From assembly GCF_035117555.1 (NCBI RefSeq), contig NZ_JAYKPK010000003.1, forward strand, positions 124,001 to 188,000: DNA of 64,000 bases, written 5' to 3'. Within the stretch, counting starts at the first letter, position 1. The number at the start of each line of letters is the position of its first letter. This DNA comes from Yoonia sp035117555 (lineage in GTDB: Bacteria; Pseudomonadota; Alphaproteobacteria; Rhodobacterales; Rhodobacteraceae). The position numbers and the translations under genes were made by a program. Below are positions 58,746-64,000 of this stretch, piece after piece. The notes under the pieces were generated by a model. The model worked only from the letters and a program-made list of their open reading frames with translations. It did not search any database and was not told the DNA's origin.

Positions 58746-59669
58746 ATGAGCTGGAACCCCGCCCTCGACCCCGATTGCCCCACAGGGGATGCCGTTGACG
58801 CGATTGAAACCGTGATCGTGCCGCGCGCCCGCGATATCGGCGGGTTCGAGGTCCGCCGCGCCTTGCCCGCGCCGCGCCGTCAGATGGTCGGGCCTTTCAT
58901 CTTTTTTGACCAGATGGGCCCGGCGGAATTTGTGACCGGGCAGGGGATCGATGTGCGCCCGCATCCGCATATCGGCCTTGCCACCGTGACCTATCTGCAT
59001 AGCGGGACGATTCACCACCGCGACAGCCTTGGCACGGATCAATGGATCAACCCCGGTGCGGTGAACCTGATGCTGGCAGGCCATGGCATCACCCATTCCG
59101 AACGCACCGATGGTGCCGCCAGTCACCGGCTGTTCGGCATTCAAAGCTGGATCGCCCTGCCCAAAGGGGCCGAAGATGGGGCCGCCGCCTTCATCCACGC
59201 CCCTGCCGCCGACCTGCCGCTGCTGCAAGGCGAAGGCAAAGAGGTCCGGCTGATTCTTGGTGATGCTTACGGCGCGCGCGCCCCGGTCCAGACGCCGTCT
59301 GAGATGTTCTATCTCGATGCCGCCCTGCAACCGGGCGCATCCATCCCTTTGCCTGACAACCACGAGGATCGTGGAGCCTATGTGCTGGAAGGGTCCGTCA
59401 CGATTGCGGGGCAAGTGTTCGCGGCCGGACGTATGATGATCTTCCGCCCCGGCGACCGCGTCAGCATGAAAGCAGGCGACCAAGGCGCGCGCGTCATGCT
59501 GCTGGGCGGGGCCACGATGGAAGGGCCGCGCTATATCTGGTGGAATTTCGTGGCCTCCTCCCGCGAACGGATCGAGGAAGCGAAAGAGGCCTGGCGCGCA
59601 GGCGACTGGGAAAACGGACGCTTTCAATTGCCGGTGGGTGACGATGCGGAATTTATTCCGCTGCCGTGA
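58746..59669 (+). CDS. pirin family cupin protein
   Basis: A 307-residue bicupin. The N-terminal metal site is in RPHPHIGLATVTYLHSGTIHHRDSLG, with the conserved His residues, and the C-terminal cupin has a family-like MFYLDAALQPGASIPLPDNHEDRGAYVLEG. Bacterial pirins are linked to quercetin dioxygenase activity or regulation; the role here is not known. AGGAAGGACAGCG precedes the ATG, 12 bp after ccmG, so it may ride on the ccm transcript. It ends 14 bp before the convergent spermidine-synthase-like gene. Confidence 0.92.
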   Translation: MSWNPALDPDCPTGDAVDAIETVIVPRARDIGGFEVRRALPAPRRQMVGPFIFFDQMGPAEFVTGQGIDVRPHPHIGLATVTYLHSGTIHHRDSLGTDQWINPGAVNLMLAGHGITHSERTDGAASHRLFGIQSWIALPKGAEDGAAAFIHAPAADLPLLQGEGKEVRLILGDAYGARAPVQTPSEMFYLDAALQPGASIPLPDNHEDRGAYVLEGSVTIAGQVFAAGRMMIFRPGDRVSMKAGDQGARVMLLGGATMEGPRYIWWNFVASSRERIEEAKEAWRAGDWENGRFQLPVGDDAEFIPLP

Positions 59670-59683
59670 CCACACCCGACCTG

Positions 59684-61870
59684 TCAGTTCAGGATCGACA
59701 GTAGATTTGCGTAGTCATCGGTCCAGATCCGGCCACCGTCATCTTGCAGCACCTGCCATTGTTCAGGCTGGATGAAGCCGGTCAAACTTGCCGCATCTTT
59801 TGCCATGACCACCACGGTAGACGGGCTATGCGTCGGATCATCCGGCCTACTTGGGTCGTGCTGGATCATCGCCATCAACCCAAGCGCTGCCGCACTGCGG
59901 CCCAAGGGGCGCGCGATATCGAAATACCGGTTCGAGATATGCAGCACAATCACGCCATCCGCGTCGATCCTGTCACGATAAAGCGCGATCGCTTCGGTTG
60001 TCGTCAGGTGAACCGGCACGGCATCGGATGAATAGGCATCGATCACAAGCACATCGAAGTCTTTCTCAGCCTGTTGGTCCAAGACCACCCGCGCATCACC
60101 GATATGGGTCGGCGCCTCTGGTGCGCAGGACGACATGAAGGTGAATAGATCGGCGTCTCTTGCGATACTGTCCACCAACTGGTCGATTTCGTAAAAATCC
60201 CAAGTCTGACCGGGCTGCGCATAACAGGCCAGCGACCCGACACCTAGACCCACGATGCCAATCTCGCCCGCCGCTCTGCCATTTGGGGACGTCATGATCT
60301 GCGCCATCGGACCAGCGGGGTGATAGTAATAGAGCGGCTTAGGCCGCGCGCCGTCGTTCAGATCGGCCAGCTGCTGCGCGCCGTGGATCGTCGTGCCGTT
60401 GGAATAAAACCGCAGTCCGGCTTGATCATAGATTCGGTGCGACCCGAAAAAGCTGCGGTCCTGAAAAACCAAGGATTGCGTCTGCACAAAGGGGCCGACC
60501 AACAGCAGGATGGCCAGCACGATGACCTGTTGCAGTGGGCTGCGGCGCAGCCAAGCCAGCATCAGCCCCAGAAAAATAAAATGCAGGACATAGATGTAGC
60601 GGTCATCACTCACCGGAAAGCGCAGCATGATCAGCACCGGCACCAGGACGATGGCGGCAGCGACCAGCGCTTGCGCCAGCCGGCGCACCGTCATTTGCCA
60701 AGCCCCGGCCGCCAGAATGAGCAAGGCCAGCAGGATGGTCACCCGTCCTTCCTGCAGATCGGCGAACACCACCGGCGCGATCAGTGAATTGAACAGCCCG
60801 CCCAAGGCGCCGCCCAGCGACATGGTGACATAGAACAAGGTCAGATGGGTCTGATCCGGCCGCGCCGCGTAGAGACTGCGATGCGCTTTCATCGCGACAA
60901 AGACGAAGCCGAGCAAAATCACCAGCGTCAGGATCAACGTGATGATCGACAAGGACCGGAAGGTAAAGATTGTCGCGAAAAAGGCGAGGCTGATCACAAA
61001 GGCCAGATCGATCACCCTGTCGCTGAACAATGGCCGGTTGGTAAAGGTCAACACGAATGTCAGCAGATAGAGCGCCAGCGGCACAACCCAGATTAGTGGA
61101 AAAGACCCAAGATCGGTGCTGATCTTGCTCGTCACCGCCAGCATCAGGGATGATGGCACGAAGGCAAGGATCAGCCACCATGCATAATGCCCCCATCCCG
61201 GCGCGCCGGTCGCGCGGGATGCTGACCTTTCCGCGGCCCCTTTGCGCGCGGCCAGACCACTGAGCGCAAGAAACAGGCCCAGAATGACGAAACCACCCGC
61301 CCAGCCGTTCCCGATCTGGCGCGCACCCAGCATTGGTTCCGCAATCAATGGAAAGGCCAGCAGCGCGATGAGTGATCCCAGATTTGACGCGCCATACAGG
61401 AAATAAGGATCATCCGCTGAAGGCCCGCCGCTTTTCGCATACCAGCTCTGGATCAGGGGCGCATTGGCCGATAGCACCGCAAACGGCATGCCGACGCCGA
61501 AAGCAAACAGCGTCAGCGTTTGCAGGGCGATGGGCTGGTCGGAATCAAACTGCCAGCCAGCTGTGATCGACAATGGCAGGAACGTCAGCGCAATCGCCCA
61601 TAGCATCAGATGCAGCCCGATCTGCACTGCGACCGGCAGGTAACGTGTCGACAGATGCGCATAGAGATAGCCCAGAATCAGCACCGTCTGAAAGAACAGC
61701 ATCGCCGTGGTCCAGACTGCTGGCGCACCACCGACATAGGGCAGCACGATCTTAGTGAACAAAGGCTGGACGAAAAACAGCATCGCGGCTGACAGAAAGA
61801 TCGTCATGGTAAACAGCACAGGCACCAGATGGGTGCTACGCTGCGGTGCGGATTGTGCCTGTTGCGTCAT
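59684..61870 (-). CDS. fused MFS/spermidine-synthase-like protein
   Basis: A 728-residue protein of two parts. The N-terminal 450 residues have about 13 hydrophobic helices (VLFTMTIFLSAAMLFFVQPLFTKIVLP, VWTTAMLFFQTVLILGYLYAHL), a transporter-like domain. The C-terminal 230 residues are a spermidine-synthase-like methyltransferase fold: EIGIVGLGVGSLACYAQPGQTWDFYEIDQ near residue 545, then FDVLVIDAYSSDAVPVHLTT. Fused proteins of this kind are known in bacteria; transfer of an aminopropyl or other group to a membrane compound is possible but unproven. The start has a weak ribosome binding site. Confidence 0.85.
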   Translation of the reverse strand: MTQQAQSAPQRSTHLVPVLFTMTIFLSAAMLFFVQPLFTKIVLPYVGGAPAVWTTAMLFFQTVLILGYLYAHLSTRYLPVAVQIGLHLMLWAIALTFLPLSITAGWQFDSDQPIALQTLTLFAFGVGMPFAVLSANAPLIQSWYAKSGGPSADDPYFLYGASNLGSLIALLAFPLIAEPMLGARQIGNGWAGGFVILGLFLALSGLAARKGAAERSASRATGAPGWGHYAWWLILAFVPSSLMLAVTSKISTDLGSFPLIWVVPLALYLLTFVLTFTNRPLFSDRVIDLAFVISLAFFATIFTFRSLSIITLILTLVILLGFVFVAMKAHRSLYAARPDQTHLTLFYVTMSLGGALGGLFNSLIAPVVFADLQEGRVTILLALLILAAGAWQMTVRRLAQALVAAAIVLVPVLIMLRFPVSDDRYIYVLHFIFLGLMLAWLRRSPLQQVIVLAILLLVGPFVQTQSLVFQDRSFFGSHRIYDQAGLRFYSNGTTIHGAQQLADLNDGARPKPLYYYHPAGPMAQIMTSPNGRAAGEIGIVGLGVGSLACYAQPGQTWDFYEIDQLVDSIARDADLFTFMSSCAPEAPTHIGDARVVLDQQAEKDFDVLVIDAYSSDAVPVHLTTTEAIALYRDRIDADGVIVLHISNRYFDIARPLGRSAAALGLMAMIQHDPSRPDDPTHSPSTVVVMAKDAASLTGFIQPEQWQVLQDDGGRIWTDDYANLLSILN

Positions 61871-62003
61871 GATAGCTGCCGGTTTGCCTATTGCGGCAGG
61901 TTAAACGCGGCAATTATGGCAGGATTAGGAACAATTGCTGCCCATGGTCAGGCATGTTTTTTCCGGCATGACAAAGATAATGCCGCAGAAGGCGCAAGAC
62001 CGC

Positions 62004-62032
62004 TTGACGGGGTCCGCCGCCACACTTAGAAG
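62004..62032 (+). promoter_or_regulatory. promoter of the first tRNA-Asp
   Basis: TTGACG (62004-62009), a 17-base spacer and TAGAAG (62027-62032) lie 35 bp before the tRNA. The element spacing is ideal for a sigma70 promoter. A second TTGACG precedes the second tRNA-Asp. Confidence 0.6.
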
Positions 62033-62067
62033 CGCCACACCAGCAGAGATGCTGGGAAAGCAGATGC

Positions 62068-62144
62068 GCGGTTGTAGCTCAGTTGGTTAGAGTACCGGCC
62101 TGTCACGCCGGGGGTCGCGGGTTCGAGCCCCGTCAACCGCGCCA
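62068..62144 (+). tRNA. tRNA-Asp (anticodon GTC), copy 1
   Basis: A 77-nt cloverleaf with acceptor stem GCGGTTG/CAACCGC, anticodon stem CCGGC/GCCGG with loop CTGTCAC giving GTC, T loop TTCGAGC and an encoded CCA. Confidence 0.96.
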
Positions 62145-62171
62145 CTGCATTTCTCCAAAAACGACCAGAAC

Positions 62172-62206
62172 ATGCCGCGCCAAAAAGCGCGGCATTTCGT
62201 CTTTTT
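62172..62206 (+). terminator. rho-independent terminator of tRNA-Asp copy 1
   Basis: ATGCCGCGC, loop CAAAAA and GCGCGGCAT form a perfect 9-bp stem, followed by TTCGTCTTTTT, 27 bp after the tRNA. Confidence 0.88.
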
Positions 62207-62210
62207 GCAA

Positions 62211-62239
62211 TTGACGCCCTAAGCATCCGCGATTATCCC
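62211..62239 (+). promoter_or_regulatory. promoter of the second tRNA-Asp
   Basis: TTGACG (62211-62216), a 17-base spacer and TATCCC (62234-62239) lie 11 bp before the tRNA, so each copy appears to be transcribed on its own. Confidence 0.5.
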
Positions 62240-62250
62240 GCCCCTCACGC

Positions 62251-62327
62251 GCGGTTGTAGCTCAGTTGGTTAGAGTACCGGCCTGTCACGCCGGGGGTCG
62301 CGGGTTCGAGCCCCGTCAACCGCGCCA
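62251..62327 (+). tRNA. tRNA-Asp (anticodon GTC), copy 2
   Basis: It is identical base for base to the copy at 62068-62144, including the encoded CCA. Confidence 0.96.
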
Positions 62328-62354
62328 TTTTTCCAAGTTAGTTGTATGAGCAGG

Positions 62355-62392
62355 TACCGGGTCAGCCGATTTGCATCGCACGCTGACCGGTA
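62355..62392 (-). other. stem-loop near the aldo/keto reductase 3' end
   Basis: TACCGGGTCAGC (62355-62366) and GCTGACCGGTA (62382-62392) pair with one bulged G around a 15-base loop. There is no T tract. It could be a weak terminator for the minus-strand gene or the second tRNA-Asp transcript. Confidence 0.35.
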
Positions 62393-62411
62393 GCCCGGAT
62401 CAGTGTTGCTG

Positions 62412-63488
62412 TTATTCAGCCCAGCCGGTCACATCATGGCCGCCGTAGATCATCTTCCGGATCATCTTTGTGCTCAGGTTTGCGGTGAACCCACCCGCCT
62501 GTGCCGAGACCTGATCGAGTCGGTGCATCTGGTCGCCCGTCAATTTCACATCTGTCGCTGCGATGTTGCCGGTCAGCTGCGCCACGCTGCTGGCACCGAT
62601 CAGTGTGGATGTCACCCCGCGCTGCGCGATGATCCAGGCGAGCGCGATCTGCGCAGGGGTGTGATCCTGTTCGGTGGCGATCTCTTTCAGCACTGCCAGA
62701 ATGTCCCAGTTGCGATCACTGAACTTGCTGTCGCCAAAAGGATTCGCACCGCTCAACCGGCCGGTGCCGGAGGTATCGTCGCGCTTGTATTTCCCGGTCA
62801 GAAAACCACCGGCAAGCGGGCTCCAAGGCATCACGCCCATACCGCCTTCGCGGGCGGCGGGGATATGTTCGGCCTCGATGTCGCGTGCGACAAGGGAATA
62901 TTCCACTTGTATCGCGATCGGCCCCGGCACGCCGCGCAATTCGGCGATGGTTGCCGCCTTCATCGCCAGCCATGCGGGCATGTCGGAGAAGGCGTAATGG
63001 CGGATCTTGCCGCTGCGGACCAGATCGCCAAGTGTCTGGACGATTTCGCCAACCGGCGTGACACCGTCCCAGATATGCATCCAGTAAAGGTCGATGTAAT
63101 CGGTCCCCAGACGCTGCAGTGACGCATCCAGCGCGCGGTGGATGTTCTTGGCCCCGGCACCGCCGGCATGGGCATTGCCCGCGCGATCCTGATTGGCCGC
63201 AAGCGGACTGCGCGAGCCGTTGAAGCCGAATTTTGTCGCCAGCACGATATCATCGCGCGACCCGGTGTCCTTGATGAACTTGCCGACGAATTCCTCGCTG
63301 ACACCGCCGCTGTAGATATCCGCCGTATCGACAAAATTGCCGCCCGCGTCGCGATAGGCGTCGAAAATGGCGCGCGATTCTGCCTCATCCGCGCCCCAAT
63401 CGCCGGGGCCAAAGGTCATGGTGCCAAGGCACAAAGGGCTGACAACGAGGCCGGATCGGCCGAGGGCGCGGTAATGGGAAAGGGACAT
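62412..63488 (-). CDS. aldo/keto reductase
   Basis: A 358-residue NADPH-dependent oxidoreductase with a TIM barrel. The catalytic set is Asp and Tyr in FVDTADIYSGGVSEE, Lys in VLATKFGF and His in YWMHIWD. The C-terminal cofactor site is STLIGASSVAQL. The substrate is unknown. GGAG precedes the ATG. It is divergent from a TetR-family gene across an 84-bp region with repeated operator-like sequence, so it is likely the regulator's target. Confidence 0.92.
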   Translation of the reverse strand: MSLSHYRALGRSGLVVSPLCLGTMTFGPGDWGADEAESRAIFDAYRDAGGNFVDTADIYSGGVSEEFVGKFIKDTGSRDDIVLATKFGFNGSRSPLAANQDRAGNAHAGGAGAKNIHRALDASLQRLGTDYIDLYWMHIWDGVTPVGEIVQTLGDLVRSGKIRHYAFSDMPAWLAMKAATIAELRGVPGPIAIQVEYSLVARDIEAEHIPAAREGGMGVMPWSPLAGGFLTGKYKRDDTSGTGRLSGANPFGDSKFSDRNWDILAVLKEIATEQDHTPAQIALAWIIAQRGVTSTLIGASSVAQLTGNIAATDVKLTGDQMHRLDQVSAQAGGFTANLSTKMIRKMIYGGHDVTGWAE

Positions 63489-63506
63489 GATGGCTCCAAT
63501 GTTTTA

Positions 63507-63579
63507 TAGTGAACGATATGAAACCTATCCCCCGCTTGCAGGCGGACGTCAATGACTTTATTAGTGGTCACTATGAAAC
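63507..63579. promoter_or_regulatory. operator-like repeats between aldo/keto reductase and tetR
   Basis: TAGTGAACGATATGAAAC (63507-63524) and TAGTGGTCACTATGAAAC (63562-63579) share TAGTG and TATGAAAC at identical spacing, 55 bp apart. The second contains TAGTG-GT-CACTA, a dyad, and overlaps the tetR start codon. They are probably the binding sites of the TetR protein. Confidence 0.5.
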
Positions 63580-64000
63580 ATGAAGCAACCCACCCGCGCA
63601 AGACCGGACGCCCGCTGTCCTTTGATCGTGACGATGTTCTGAACAAAGCCATGCTGACGTTCTGGCAAAGCGGCTATGAAACGACCTCGATCTCCGATCT
63701 GACGGCAGCGATGGGGGTGACGGCACCCAGCCTTTATGCCGCCTTTGGCAACAAACAGCAGTTGTTTCTGGAGGCGATGCGCCGCTATGCGGGTGATCCT
63801 GTGGCCTTGGAACAAGACATCACTGCCGCGCCGACAGCGCATGACGCTGTTGCCGCGATGCTGCGCCGGGCGGCGCTGCTATATACCGGTGAGACGACAC
63901 CCCCCGGCTGCCTGCTGGCCAGCGCTGCCGCGACAGGGTCACCCGACGCGGCAGAGGTGCGCGCCGCGGTCGCCGCTGAACGGCGCGCAATCCGCGACAT
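63573..64000 (+). CDS. TetR/AcrR-family regulator (3' end beyond window)
   Basis: The first 142 residues of a TetR-type repressor are visible. RDDVLNKAMLTFWQSGYETTSISDLTAAMGVTAPSLYAAFGNKQQLFLEAM (about residues 19-70) is the helix-turn-helix domain, and PPGCLLASAAATG lies at the start of the ligand-binding part. It is divergent from the aldo/keto reductase gene and likely controls it and itself. Reactive aldehydes or similar compounds are plausible ligands, by inference only. The start MKHEATHPRKTGRPL overlaps an operator-like repeat. Confidence 0.9.
   Translation, partial: MKHEATHPRKTGRPLSFDRDDVLNKAMLTFWQSGYETTSISDLTAAMGVTAPSLYAAFGNKQQLFLEAMRRYAGDPVALEQDITAAPTAHDAVAAMLRRAALLYTGETTPPGCLLASAAATGSPDAAEVRAAVAAERRAIRD

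Noticed and set aside
61372..61792. Short plus-strand open frames inside the spermidine-synthase-like gene
   Set aside because: They are opposite-frame shadows of membrane-helix codons, without ribosome binding sites.

Overview
The window is a GC-rich chromosomal stretch from an alphaproteobacterium, most probably of the Rhodobacterales (roseobacter group). The clues are the gene order dnaB-alr-pqiA-like-radA-cvpA-purF, the yfgM-bamB-der block, the yajC-secD-secF-Mth938-ccmABCDG block, a cysG-DUF2849-cysI-cysH-DUF934-fpr sulfur operon, a form II CO-dehydrogenase-type cluster, and short dispersed repeats of the CATCTTCCGAG...AAATATCCC type. I cannot fix the genus. Most of the window is core genome. 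No transposase, integrase, CRISPR array or rRNA was seen, and no gene-free stretch exceeds about 260 bases.

Layout. 1-10.4 kb (all minus): surE (cut by the window edge), an SDR oxidoreductase, a small unknown protein, purF, cvpA, radA, a PqiA-like membrane protein, alr, dnaB with DnaA boxes upstream, pyrE and pyrC. 10.4-20 kb: a small membrane protein, a glutaryl-CoA dehydrogenase-like gene (minus), then a plus-strand molybdenum hydroxylase cluster: MoxR ATPase, CoxE-like VWA protein, XdhC, a molybdopterin-binding protein, and the S-L-M subunits of a form II CO dehydrogenase-like enzyme. 20-23.6 kb: an OmpA-family protein and a small membrane protein, both with long Ala/Glu-rich segments, flank infC, which appears to start at ATA. 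23.7-29.9 kb: the assimilatory sulfite operon and a divergent Lrp/AsnC regulator. 30-36 kb: two small exported proteins, a cytochrome P450, a B12/heme-binding (SCHIC-like) regulator, tpiA, an IscA/ErpA-type protein, a DUF3307-SatD pair and a SufT/MIP18-type protein. 36-41.3 kb: tgt, lon, an HU-like protein and two tRNA-Val genes flanking a histidine phosphatase. 41.5-51 kb: three unknown or poorly known genes including a ClpP-like exported protein, then yfgM-bamB-der, a TspO-like protein, DUF2235 and serS. 51.3-52.5 kb: a pentapeptide-repeat membrane protein that looks acquired. 52.7-64 kb: Sec translocon auxiliaries, cytochrome c maturation genes, pirin, a fused MFS/spermidine-synthase protein, two identical tRNA-Asp genes, and an aldo/keto reductase divergent from a TetR regulator cut by the window edge.

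The most striking unexplained structure is upstream of satD. Three inverted repeats AGCAAA-N8-TTTGCT lie at exactly 29-bp intervals over a probable leaderless promoter. SatD itself combines a region resembling class III nucleotide cyclases with a C-terminal helix-turn-helix, and its stop overlaps the start of a DUF3307 membrane protein. This reads as a self-regulated sensor/effector pair and is the best candidate here for an undescribed system. Other points are the ATA start of infC, a dispersed repeat that supplies the first codons of coxE, DnaA boxes ahead of dnaB, and two copies of a TTGCCAATTGGCAA palindrome between convergent genes.
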